A DNA stretch of 64,000 nt from Bog-159 sp963709155 (GTDB taxonomy: Bacteria; Acidobacteriota; Terriglobia; Bryobacterales; Bryobacteraceae): positions 62,001-126,000 of the forward strand of contig CAVPVD010000008.1 of NCBI GenBank assembly GCA_963709155.1. Reading direction: 5' to 3'. Positions 27,401 to 34,438 of the stretch are shown piece after piece. The notes beneath the pieces are model-generated. The model made no database searches, was not told where the DNA came from, and saw only the letters and a program-made list of their open reading frames with translations. Both the position numbers and the translations under genes were made by a program. Every line of letters begins with the position of its first letter. Position 1 is the first letter of the stretch.

Positions 27401-27784
27401 CCGCAAGGCCGCTGGATCGCCGACGAAAGCAACGACCGTACACAATCGCCGCAGGCCGTAATTGGCCCGGATGTGGCTGCCACCCTGGGCCGCTTCATGC
27501 GCGAAGTAGTCACCGAGGGTACCGGCCGGAGCGCGGCGGGCGCGCCGCTGCAGATCGCGGGAAAGACCGGCACTGCCGAACTCGCCGACGCGCCTTCGCA
27601 CGCCTGGTTCATCGGGTTCGCGCCCTATCCGGCCGGGAAGCGCATCGCGTTTGCCGTGCTCATCGAGAACGGCCAGTATGGCGGCACGTACGCGGCGCCG
27701 GCGGCCGCCGCGCTGGTGACCGCGGCGCAGAGCCTGGGCCTGATCGGCGCGGCGAAACAGCCCGAGACGGGAAAACAGCCATGA
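24446..27784 (+). CDS. SEDS glycosyltransferase (FtsW/RodA) fused to a class B penicillin-binding transpeptidase
   Basis: One 1112-residue polypeptide combines two enzymes of peptidoglycan synthesis. Residues about 30-565 have many membrane helices and SEDS motifs (YGPGTSDAKVNL, FLQRDMGPAMVF, YERVSMWASPWNN, GDQLAQSLWAYATGGLWGTGPGLGDP, AHTDLILSALGEEWGFLG, GVVTPFLCYGRSSMLANL). A further helix near 575-590 leads into a PBP2/FtsI-like part: PKGSIYDRNGLPLATS, the nucleophile S848 in STFK, S913 in SCN, and K1040 in KTGTAE. SEDS proteins polymerise lipid II and their partner PBPs cross-link it; here they are covalently joined. The stop overlaps the ATG of the FHA gene (ATGA). Elongation or division role cannot be decided from sequence. 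Confidence 0.93.
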   Translation: MAVTRSRAVERAEAPRGGQQAIIWQRFAWRRREAIGLLAAWLLLLLGFFLVYRAKTRSFAEIEAGIAGKQLLNLNDLSAREDLLPYLAIFSEPAERQFVARRIYDASGSLPNVGAIARLRVSEAEVDAARGLKAFRGRRALLTAEQFRQLKPLFVVRRPPQFRRTFLLWLAIFFAAFWAAHLWWSARGFTGDQMLLPAILLLTGTGLNLMVSLRDPVRDSLLFVDFAQGVAAGCVLLAVASALDYERMLGKLSFVPLLASFALSALLIVFGYGPGTSDAKVNLFGFQPVEIIRILLILFLAGYFARRWDVLRHAREQRPRLAILNRLGGVPPLEYTLPIFGCVALSLIFFFLQRDMGPAMVFTCLFLALYSIARKDTLIAAAGLLFLLIGFVGGYLVRVPHTVYERVSMWASPWNNAIHGGDQLAQSLWAYATGGLWGTGPGLGDPALVPAAHTDLILSALGEEWGFLGVVAVFALYAFILYRAARIALRARSDYEFFLASGIGVAMALQILLIAGGSLGVLPLSGVVTPFLCYGRSSMLANLLMFAMLLSISSRPAADPQRNAPFRAPVEAAGLALGVLALLIVGKAAYVQVLHSAAIMGEGTLVVQADGARRYQYNPRFQEITRDIPKGSIYDRNGLPLATSSWDELEKHRAQYQQLGINIDQACSHTESRHYPFEGLTFHLLGDLRTRIRWGAGNTSFVERDSATRLRGYDDRPTLVDVENPKTGKMERVVRYDLRELVPLLRHRYDPNNPAVRRVLDRKRDVRMSLDARLEVRAGDILRAALQKAGQDKGSIVVLDPASGDLLAAVSYPLPPIGPGDTAPDEQADAEANPYLDRARYGLYPPGSTFKVVTAMAALRSDPQLAKQTYSCIRLPDGRVGNYIHGSNRPIRDDIEDKSPHGTIDMERAVVVSCNAYFAQLGTYNVGAQHLFDTGSLLGISMASPATAQQLRKSLPQSSYGQGQVVASPFQMARVAAAVASGGQMPQGRWIADESNDRTQSPQAVIGPDVAATLGRFMREVVTEGTGRSAAGAPLQIAGKTGTAELADAPSHAWFIGFAPYPAGKRIAFAVLIENGQYGGTYAAPAAAALVTAAQSLGLIGAAKQPETGKQP

Positions 27785-28608
27785 GTTTCTTTTCGGAAGT
27801 GGAGAAGACCATCGAACGGACGTTTCGCAAATGGACCGAGCGGGCGTTCGGTCCCGCGGAGTCGGACGAACTGCTGCTGGTGCATCGCGCCATCCTGGAG
27901 GAAATCGAAGGCAAGATCCAGACTGTCCAGCGCGGCCAGCGCCTATTCCCATACAACTATCTGAAGGTGCGGCTGGTGTCGCCCGAAGCTGAGCGGCGCG
28001 CTTTGTTTCAGGCGGCGTTCGCGCAGGGCCGCCGGTTGGAGACCGATATCCGGGAATCGCTGGAAGGCGCGGGGTGTCTGCTGCCGGCCGGCTTCGCGGT
28101 GGATGTGGAGACGGCGGAGGAGGGTCCCAAGGGCTTTGAAATCTCGTACGCCATCCACGAGGCGCCGCCGGAACCCGTGCCGGCCCAGATACCCGCGGCC
28201 GAGCCGGAGCCGATTCCCGTTCCCGCGGAGGAGTTCGTTCCGGGACGGCTGGTGATCGTGCGCGGAAAGGCGGCGCAGGATAGTTACACGATGGAGAAGC
28301 CGCGCACCAACATCGGACGTATGCAGGAACTCACCGATAGCCAGCAGCGCATCGTGCGGCGCAACGACATTGTGTTCGAGGAAGGCGGCGACGACGCCAA
28401 TTCCACGGTCTCGCGTGCGCATGCGCACATCCGCTTCGACCGGGAGGCGCGGCAATACCGCATCTGCGACGATGAGAGCGAGTTCGGCACGCGCATCTTC
28501 CGCGAGGGCCGCTCCATCGAAGTGCCGTCCGGCAACCGGCGCGGCGAGCGGCTGTGCGCGGGGGATGAAGTTTACGTAGGGCGGGCATGCCTGCGCTTCG
28601 AGCAGTAA
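27781..28608 (+). CDS. FhaA-like protein: DUF3662 domain plus C-terminal FHA domain
   Basis: The 275-residue protein begins with a DUF3662-type domain (about residues 1-120: SFFSEVEKTIERTFRKWTERAFG to GFAVDVETAEEG). A proline/glutamate linker follows, then an FHA phosphothreonine-binding domain (about 155-275) with the expected GR (NIGRMQEL), SRAHAHIRF and GTRIF motifs. This is the architecture of actinobacterial FhaA, which binds phosphorylated cell-wall proteins next to RodA-PbpA. It is translationally coupled to the SEDS-PBP fusion, so a role in controlling cell-wall synthesis is likely. A Ser/Thr kinase is not present in this window. Confidence 0.85.
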   Translation: MSFFSEVEKTIERTFRKWTERAFGPAESDELLLVHRAILEEIEGKIQTVQRGQRLFPYNYLKVRLVSPEAERRALFQAAFAQGRRLETDIRESLEGAGCLLPAGFAVDVETAEEGPKGFEISYAIHEAPPEPVPAQIPAAEPEPIPVPAEEFVPGRLVIVRGKAAQDSYTMEKPRTNIGRMQELTDSQQRIVRRNDIVFEEGGDDANSTVSRAHAHIRFDREARQYRICDDESEFGTRIFREGRSIEVPSGNRRGERLCAGDEVYVGRACLRFEQ

Positions 28609-28620
28609 ACGGCTCGCATT

Positions 28621-29040
28621 TCAGGGCACGACCTTGATCGCCAGGCTCGCCGTGGCGGTGTGTCCGGCGCCATCTTCGGCAGTCAGCTTATATTGCGTCT
28701 CTTTGCGGGGAGTGACCTCGAAGCAGTAACTCAAAGCGGGATGCAGATCGCCGATTTCGGGCTCAATCCGCACGCGTTTTGCGCCGTCGACTCCAAAACA
28801 GATTTTGGATCGCTCCCCGCGCCGGATGGACTGCGGAACGGCATAGAAATTGACGATCTTGAAGGCCGTTCCACCGCTTAGTTCCACCGACTCGCGGTCG
28901 CGGCGGGCTTCCTCGGCCGCGGCGGCCTGCTGGCCATCGCGCGCACTGCGCCAGCGCGAGTAGAATATCCAGCCGTCGTAAATCACAGCCGCGAGCACCG
29001 CTATGCTGACCAGCGGCAGCATTTTGCGAATAAACCGCAT
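28621..29040 (-). CDS. Membrane-anchored protein with small Ig-like domain, unknown function
   Basis: The 139-residue protein has an N-terminal membrane helix (MLPLVSIAVLAAVIYDGWIFY), a charged linker with an alanine-rich helix (about 30-52), and a beta-rich periplasmic domain: FKIVNFYAVPQSIRRGERSKICFGVDGAKRVRIEPEIGDL followed by the Ig-like RKETQYKLTAEDGAGHTATASLAIKV. It ends 12 bp from the convergent FHA gene and lies 17 bp downstream of the propeller lipoprotein gene, probably in the same operon. No specific function can be assigned. Confidence 0.7.
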   Translation of the reverse strand: MRFIRKMLPLVSIAVLAAVIYDGWIFYSRWRSARDGQQAAAAEEARRDRESVELSGGTAFKIVNFYAVPQSIRRGERSKICFGVDGAKRVRIEPEIGDLHPALSYCFEVTPRKETQYKLTAEDGAGHTATASLAIKVVP

Positions 29041-29057
29041 CTTGCAAATCCCAGCAT

Positions 29058-30098
29058 TTATTTTGCCAGTTTGCCGGTGCCGCCGGCGCGCAGCACGGCC
29101 ACGCCGATCTGCCCGTTCAGGTTTTCATCCGGCGATGGCGCGTCGCCTCCGCCGAACCATACGGTCAGGCGGTCGTCCGGAAGCTGTTCGACAGCCGGGT
29201 CGCAAATCACCCGGGCGTCCCAGGGTTGGCTTCCCTGAAAAACAGCGGGCAGTTTCTCCCATTGGAGGCCGTCGGTCGATCGCGCCATACCCAACCGGCG
29301 ATTCTCGCGCGCATCGCGGCCGGTATAGAGCATCCAGTAGTAGCCATGCGCGATCCACACGGCCGGCTCGCCTAAGCCCATCTCATCGAAGCTGTCGTAC
29401 TTGCCAGCTTCCAGGATCGGATTGGAGCGCAGCTTTTGCCAATGCTCGCCATCCATCGATCGCGCGATTCCCAAGCGCTGGCGGCGGGCACGATCCTGCC
29501 CCAGGTAGAACAGGTAGAAGTAGTCACCGGCTTTCAACACGTAGGGATCGGCAAGGCCGCGCTCGTCCCAACTTCCGCGCGGACCATAATCCATCACTGG
29601 AAACCGCGCCTTACGCCAATGCCGGCCGTCGCTCGATCGCGCCAGTCCCAGCCGGGGTGCATCCTTGGGCCCCGCCTGATACCAATAGAGGAACTCGCCG
29701 TTATGGAGAAGTGCGGCGCCGTTAGCAGCGATATATTCCCCTTCCCCAGTGCGAGGATCGGGCGCCAATACTACGCCTTCCTTCTGCCACGACAATCCGT
29801 CGGCGGATGTGGCCAGCATGGTGCGCCAAGTCTTGCCGTCGAAACCCGAGTAGAAGTTGTAATAGGCGCCGCCGCGGCGGACGACAGCGGGATTTAGAGC
29901 GTCGTGAGAGTCGGAATCGCCGGCGGTACCGTGGGGCAGAACGGGAGCCTCGCGGGGTTCCCAGGCATAGGCCGCCTGCCGCTCGGCCGACGCCAATTCG
30001 GGGAGCCGGAAGTCGGCGTAGCCGCAGCCCAGGCAAGCGCAGGCCAGGACCATGAGCGCGCCAGCGCCGGCGGCGCGCATCCGCACCATGGAATTCAT
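29058..30098 (-). CDS. GH43/GH32-like five-bladed propeller lipoprotein
   Basis: The 346-residue protein starts with a signal sequence ending in CACLGC, a plausible lipobox. The mature part repeats a blade motif: LNPAVVRRGGAYYNFYSGFDGKTWRTMLATSADGLSWQK, then LGLARSSDGRHWRK, LGIARSMDGEHWQK and LGMARSTDGLQWEK. Conserved acids occur as DERGLADPYV and DEMGLGEPAV, as in the GH43/GH32/GH130 superfamily of glycosidases acting on plant polysaccharides. Catalytic residues cannot be assigned with certainty, so a non-hydrolytic role is possible. It overlaps the start side of the histidine-kinase operon by 4 bp (ATGA). Confidence 0.75.
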   Translation of the reverse strand: MNSMVRMRAAGAGALMVLACACLGCGYADFRLPELASAERQAAYAWEPREAPVLPHGTAGDSDSHDALNPAVVRRGGAYYNFYSGFDGKTWRTMLATSADGLSWQKEGVVLAPDPRTGEGEYIAANGAALLHNGEFLYWYQAGPKDAPRLGLARSSDGRHWRKARFPVMDYGPRGSWDERGLADPYVLKAGDYFYLFYLGQDRARRQRLGIARSMDGEHWQKLRSNPILEAGKYDSFDEMGLGEPAVWIAHGYYWMLYTGRDARENRRLGMARSTDGLQWEKLPAVFQGSQPWDARVICDPAVEQLPDDRLTVWFGGGDAPSPDENLNGQIGVAVLRAGGTGKLAK

Positions 30099-31249
30099 GG
30101 AATGGGTACGCGCAGCTTCAGGCCGGCGCCCCGCCCGGGCCGCGATTCCAGGGTCATGTCGGCATTTAACGCACGCGCGCGGCGCTTAAAACTGGCCGGC
30201 CCCAGGCGCAAAAGCTCCAACTCATCCAGCGTATAAACCCCGCTGAAGTGAAACCCGCCGCCATTGTCGTCCACGGACAGTTCAAGCGACTTCGACACCC
30301 GCTCCAGGGAGACGGCCACGCGGGTGGCGCCCGCGTGCTTCAGCACGTTGTGCAGCGCCTCGCGGAGCATCTGGATCACCTCGGAGGCCATTTCCTCCGG
30401 AAATTTCAAGGGTGCCTCGCCGCCCACGAACGACACCGGTATACCGCTCTCCTTCTGGAAGTTTTCGCAGATGCGGCGGGCCGAAGCGTACAGATTGGAC
30501 CCGAGCATCTCCGGAGGCCGCATACTCCGGACGAAGGCACGCAGCTCTTTCACCTGTTGCTGCGCGAGGGTCTGCAAGTCTTTAAGGTCGTCCATGCCGG
30601 CGCCCAAGTCACGCTCCAGAAGCTTGCGCAGGATCTCGAGGCGCATTTGCAGGGAGATGAAGCTTTGCAGCGGGCCATCGTGGAAATCGGAGGCAATGCG
30701 CTGCCTTTCGGTCTCCCGCGCGCGGCCGGCACTCTCCTGAGTCTCGGCGGTCTCGCGCTCTAACTCCTCCATGCGCGATTCCAATCTCCTCTTGTAGACC
30801 GCGAAGGCGTAGGCCAGCGCGCCGGCGACCACGGTGGTGCGCCTGAGGGTGAATTCATTCTGCGATTGTACAGCGACGCAGAAGACAGCGCTCACCACCG
30901 CGACGACCAAGACCTCGGGCGCGCGATATACGAAGACGGCTTCGATCAGCAGGTAGAGAAGGTAAAAGGCCGGAAGCCAGAACACTGCCCCAATCCCGGC
31001 GGCGACCAGCACCAGAAAGAAGACGGTGTCCGCGAACAACACCAGCAGGGCGGAAGCGCCGCCCCGTGGCCGCCGGAATGGCAGCAGCAGGCTGAAGAGC
31101 AGATATACGCCGGCCACCACGATTACCCAAGGCGTACACTTGGGCAGCAGCAGCAATCCGCTGGCTAATCCGGCGGCGGCGAATACCACCCGGGTCCATA
31201 ACAGAACGCGCCTGCACGCCGAGGGGAACGGAACCGGATCGTCAAGCAC
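30095..31249 (-). CDS. NarL-type sensor histidine kinase (HisKA_3 plus HATPase)
   Basis: The 384-residue protein has four to six membrane helices (about residues 17-155) without a sizeable extracellular domain. A coiled-coil linker (RLESRMEELERETAETQESAGRARET) precedes the dimerisation domain, whose ERQRIASDFHDGPLQSF carries the phosphorylated H190. The ATPase domain shows LREALHNVLKHAGA (N box) and VDDNGGGF (G1). Such kinases normally pair with a LuxR-type response regulator, but none is encoded nearby, so the partner is elsewhere. It overlaps the downstream propeller lipoprotein gene by 4 bp, suggesting co-expression. Confidence 0.9.
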   Translation of the reverse strand: MLDDPVPFPSACRRVLLWTRVVFAAAGLASGLLLLPKCTPWVIVVAGVYLLFSLLLPFRRPRGGASALLVLFADTVFFLVLVAAGIGAVFWLPAFYLLYLLIEAVFVYRAPEVLVVAVVSAVFCVAVQSQNEFTLRRTTVVAGALAYAFAVYKRRLESRMEELERETAETQESAGRARETERQRIASDFHDGPLQSFISLQMRLEILRKLLERDLGAGMDDLKDLQTLAQQQVKELRAFVRSMRPPEMLGSNLYASARRICENFQKESGIPVSFVGGEAPLKFPEEMASEVIQMLREALHNVLKHAGATRVAVSLERVSKSLELSVDDNGGGFHFSGVYTLDELELLRLGPASFKRRARALNADMTLESRPGRGAGLKLRVPIP

Positions 31250-31266
31250 GGGCGCTCATCATACGG

Positions 31267-31794
31267 CTAGCGCCTGTAAAGAAAGAGGGTGTGGCTGCGG
31301 CCCTGGCCATCATCTTCGATGTCTTTCACTTTTACGGGCGTCCAGCCCCTGAATTCAAAATCGTGCGCGACAACGCGCGCGCCTTTTTTCAGTTGCCGCT
31401 CCAACAGCGGCTGCACTTTGTCGTTGGAGTTCGGCAGCAGGTACACCGTAATTAAATCCGCGGTACTGTAATCCTGCTTCAGAATATCTCCCTCGACGAT
31501 TTGTGCGTTTTTCTCCAAGCCTAACTTCCGGATGCGCTCCAGGCTTTGCCGGCACAGATCCTTGTCCAGTTCCACGCCGATGGCGTTGGCGCGAAACTTC
31601 TGGGCCGCCGCGATGACGATGCGCCCGTCGCCACTGCCCAAATCGAACATCGTCTCGCCGGGTTTGAGCTCGCCCAATTCCAACATCTTCACGACGATGG
31701 TTTCCGGGGTTGGATAATAGGGCGCCAACTTGGCCGGATCCTGCGCCCAAACTACGGCGCCCAGCAGCACCATAAGAATAAGGCGTATTCGCAT
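31267..31794 (-). CDS. Exported class I SAM-dependent methyltransferase-like protein
   Basis: The 175-residue protein begins with a signal peptide (MRIRLILMVLLGAVVWAQ) and then a Rossmann methyltransferase fold. It includes YYPTPETIVVKMLELGELKPGETMFDLGSGDGRIVIAAAQKF with the SAM-binding DLGSGDGR, then GVELDKDLC, IVEGDIL and TVYLLPNSN. A SAM methyltransferase behind a signal peptide is peculiar because SAM is cytoplasmic; the same arrangement is common in Acidobacteria and related bacteria. The ATG at 31794 follows GAGGGG; an upstream in-frame start at 31842 would bury the signal peptide. Substrate unknown. Confidence 0.82.
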   Translation of the reverse strand: MRIRLILMVLLGAVVWAQDPAKLAPYYPTPETIVVKMLELGELKPGETMFDLGSGDGRIVIAAAQKFRANAIGVELDKDLCRQSLERIRKLGLEKNAQIVEGDILKQDYSTADLITVYLLPNSNDKVQPLLERQLKKGARVVAHDFEFRGWTPVKVKDIEDDGQGRSHTLFLYRR

Positions 31795-32043
31795 CTGATT
31801 TCCCCTCAATTGGGGCGCTTTGAGTGTAACAAAAAGCACCAAACAGCACCACTTCCTGTTGGTTAATACTCACCAGGGAGATGTTACAAAGATCGCAAAC
31901 AAAGAGGATGCTTCCGGCGTCCAGCAAGTTACCGGCTAAAAATGGCTTCCGGGCGAACGCGCCGGATTCGGGCGGCTTTGCGACGCCGGGCCGGGATTGG
32001 GCGCCCCGGAATCGGTTAATATGGATGAGCACCCAAACCCGCT

Positions 32044-33429
32044 ATGCAACAATACGATCTGATCGTCATAGGCTCCGGCCCCGCGGGACAGCGTGCGGCC
32101 ATACAGGGCGCCAAATCCGGAAAGCGCGTCGCACTGATCGAAAGGCGCGAAGTGGTGGGGGGAACCTGCATCAACTCCGGCACCATCCCCAGCAAGACCA
32201 TGCGGGAGGCCGTGCTGCACCTCTCGGGATTCAATTATCAGGGCATTTACGGCGTCAGCTATCGCGTGAAGGAAAAGATCTCCATGGCCGACCTGGGGTT
32301 CCGCATCCAGCACGTGATCAAGACCGAGACGGATATCACGCAGGCGCAGCTTTCACGCAACGGCATCGAAGTGATTTACGGGACGGCGCGGTTTGTGGAC
32401 GCTACGCATGTGCGCGTAGAAAACAGCCGGGGCGTATCGGATTACGAAGCCGCCATCATCATCATCGGTACCGGGACCAAGCCTTCGGTGTCGCCGAAGG
32501 TGCCGCTGAACGGCACGACGATCATCAACAGCGATCAGATCCTGCAGATGCCGGAGATTCCCAAAATCCTGATCGTAGTGGGCGGCGGCGTGATCGGGGT
32601 CGAATATACGTGCATGTTCGCGGCGTTGGGGGTGCGCGTCATCCTGGTGGAGAAGAGGCCGCGCCTGCTGGAGTTCGCAGACGCCGAGATCATCGAAGCG
32701 CTGTCCTATCATTTGCGCGACCACCGTGTAACGATGCGGTTGAACGAAGAAGTGGAGAGCGTGGAGGATACGCCCACGGGCGTGGTAGCGAATTTGATGA
32801 GCCGGAAAAAAATTTCCGGCGATGCCCTGCTGTACGCGGTGGGGCGCCAGGGGAACGTGGAGGATCTGGATCTGCCGGCGGCGGGACTCGAAGCGGATGG
32901 CCGTGGCCGCATCCCGGTGAACGCTTCCTACTGCACCAAACAGCCGAACATCTACGCGGTGGGCGATGTGATCGGATTCCCCAGCCTGGCCTCGGTTTCG
33001 ATGGAACAAGGGCGCATCGCGGCGGCCACCGCTCTGGGGATTCCCGTACATTCCAACCCGGCGACGTATCCCTACGGCATTTACACCATTCCGGAGATAT
33101 CGTTCATCGGCAAGACGGAGGAGCAGTTGACCGAGGAAGATGCGCCCTATGAAGTCGGCGTGGCTTACTATCGCGAGATCGCGCGCGGACAGATCCGCGG
33201 CGACACCACGGGCCGCTTGAAGCTGATCTTTCATCGTGAGACTAAGGAGATCCTGGGGGTGCATATCATCGGCGAAGGCGCCTCCGAGTTGCTGCATATC
33301 GGCCAGGCCGTAATGATCCTGAAAGGGACCATCGAGTATTTCGTGGATACGGTGTTTAATTATCCGACACTGGCCGAATGTTACAAGGCCGCCGCGTTCA
33401 ACGGCCTGAACAAACTGACGCGACTTTAG
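32044..33429 (+). CDS. sthA: Soluble pyridine nucleotide transhydrogenase (Si-specific NAD(P)+ transhydrogenase)
   Basis: This 461-residue flavoprotein belongs to the pyridine nucleotide-disulfide oxidoreductase family. FAD-binding GSGPAG is at residues 10-15 and the NAD(P)-binding site is VVGGGVIGVEYTCMFAALG. The redox motif reads GGTCINSGTIPSKT: only C42 remains and the second Cys of the CxxxxC disulfide is Thr, which is diagnostic of SthA as opposed to lipoamide dehydrogenase. The C-terminal dimerisation domain ends in HPTLAECY-like sequence (NYPTLAECYKAAAFNGLN). It balances NADPH and NADH in the cytoplasm. A stem-loop and then the ROK gene follow within 42 bp. Confidence 0.93.
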   Translation: MQQYDLIVIGSGPAGQRAAIQGAKSGKRVALIERREVVGGTCINSGTIPSKTMREAVLHLSGFNYQGIYGVSYRVKEKISMADLGFRIQHVIKTETDITQAQLSRNGIEVIYGTARFVDATHVRVENSRGVSDYEAAIIIIGTGTKPSVSPKVPLNGTTIINSDQILQMPEIPKILIVVGGGVIGVEYTCMFAALGVRVILVEKRPRLLEFADAEIIEALSYHLRDHRVTMRLNEEVESVEDTPTGVVANLMSRKKISGDALLYAVGRQGNVEDLDLPAAGLEADGRGRIPVNASYCTKQPNIYAVGDVIGFPSLASVSMEQGRIAAATALGIPVHSNPATYPYGIYTIPEISFIGKTEEQLTEEDAPYEVGVAYYREIARGQIRGDTTGRLKLIFHRETKEILGVHIIGEGASELLHIGQAVMILKGTIEYFVDTVFNYPTLAECYKAAAFNGLNKLTRL

Positions 33430-33435
33430 CGGGAC

Positions 33436-33453
33436 GACAGGCTTCGGCCTGTC
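33436..33453. repeat. Stem-loop with TTCG tetraloop between sthA and the ROK gene
   Basis: GACAGGC and GCCTGTC form a perfect 7-bp stem around TTCG. It is not followed by a T run, so it is more likely an mRNA-stabilising or REP-like element than a terminator. Similar perfect hairpins stand at other gene borders in this window. Confidence 0.6.
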
Positions 33454-33470
33454 TCTTATGGAGAGATAAC

Positions 33471-34364
33471 ATGGGGCAAACAATCGGTGTCCTGGCGACC
33501 AGGCAAGTCGCGGTGGGAGTGGTCGAAGACAATGCGCTCACCGGCCCGATCCGGGTTTTTCCCGAAGAAGCCGAGCATCCCGACGTACTCCGCACGATGA
33601 CCGGGGACGAGATCGCCGAGTTGATCGGGCAACAGGTCCTGATATCCGCAAGCGGAAGACAAATCGACAGCGTGGGAGTGGGCTTCCCCGGCGTCATCCG
33701 CAGCGGCATCGTAGAGGAATCGCCAAACCTGCAACAGATTAAGGGGTTCGCCTTTGCGGCGACGTTATCGAGCGTGCTGGCGCGGGGCGGACTGAATGCC
33801 TCCGTGCTGATCCTGAACGACGCCGACGCCATTGCCGCCGGCGTAGCGGCCACCCGCGGCCACCTGGAAAAGCTGATCCGCATCTGGTACCTGGGCGACG
33901 GGGTGGGCTTCGGCCGCTACCCGCAAATGGAGGGCGTGTGGGAAGGGGGCCACATGGTGGTCTCGCTCGATCCCAAAGAGCATTTTTGCGGATGCGGCGG
34001 CGTGGGGCACCTGGAAGGCATCATGGGACATCGGGCAATGCGCCTGCGCTTTCTCGACATGGAGCCGGAGGAAGTCTTCGCGGCTGCGCACGAAGGCGAT
34101 GTGCGCTGCAGTACGTTCGTGAAACGCTGGCACCGGGCGCTGGCCGCTGCGTCGGCCAGCAGCATTCACCTCGATGGTCCGGGGAAGTTCTTCATCATGG
34201 GCCCGAATTCACAGTACGTCGATCTGGGCCTGGTCGCGCAGTACATTCACGAGATGGTCAAGATGACACCGCTGCAAGGGAGTTTGTTTGAAATCATCTC
34301 GAGCAGCCACGATCTGGCGATCGTGGGCGCGGCGGTGAACGCGCGGCGCGCTGTGGCTTGCTGA
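33471..34364 (+). CDS. ROK-family sugar kinase/regulator
   Basis: The 297-residue protein has the ROK fold: an N-terminal phosphate-binding region, GVGFPGVIRSGIVEESPNLQQIKGF with the substrate-binding segment, the catalytic-type LNDADAIAAGVA, the phosphate loop YLGDGVGFGRY, and EGGHMVV with the family's Glu-Gly-Gly-His. The zinc motif normally read as CxCGxxGCxE is here CGCGGVGHLE, with His in place of the third Cys. No DNA-binding domain is present, so it is a kinase-type member, probably for a hexose. The start ATG follows GGAGAG. It lies 42 bp after sthA. Confidence 0.83.
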   Translation: MGQTIGVLATRQVAVGVVEDNALTGPIRVFPEEAEHPDVLRTMTGDEIAELIGQQVLISASGRQIDSVGVGFPGVIRSGIVEESPNLQQIKGFAFAATLSSVLARGGLNASVLILNDADAIAAGVAATRGHLEKLIRIWYLGDGVGFGRYPQMEGVWEGGHMVVSLDPKEHFCGCGGVGHLEGIMGHRAMRLRFLDMEPEEVFAAAHEGDVRCSTFVKRWHRALAAASASSIHLDGPGKFFIMGPNSQYVDLGLVAQYIHEMVKMTPLQGSLFEIISSSHDLAIVGAAVNARRAVAC

Positions 34365-34438
34365 AAGCCATCCAACGATTCGCAGTGCTTGCCGCTGGCT
34401 CCTCCGCCTTTGGAGTAAGATGATACCAAGGTGTTGTC

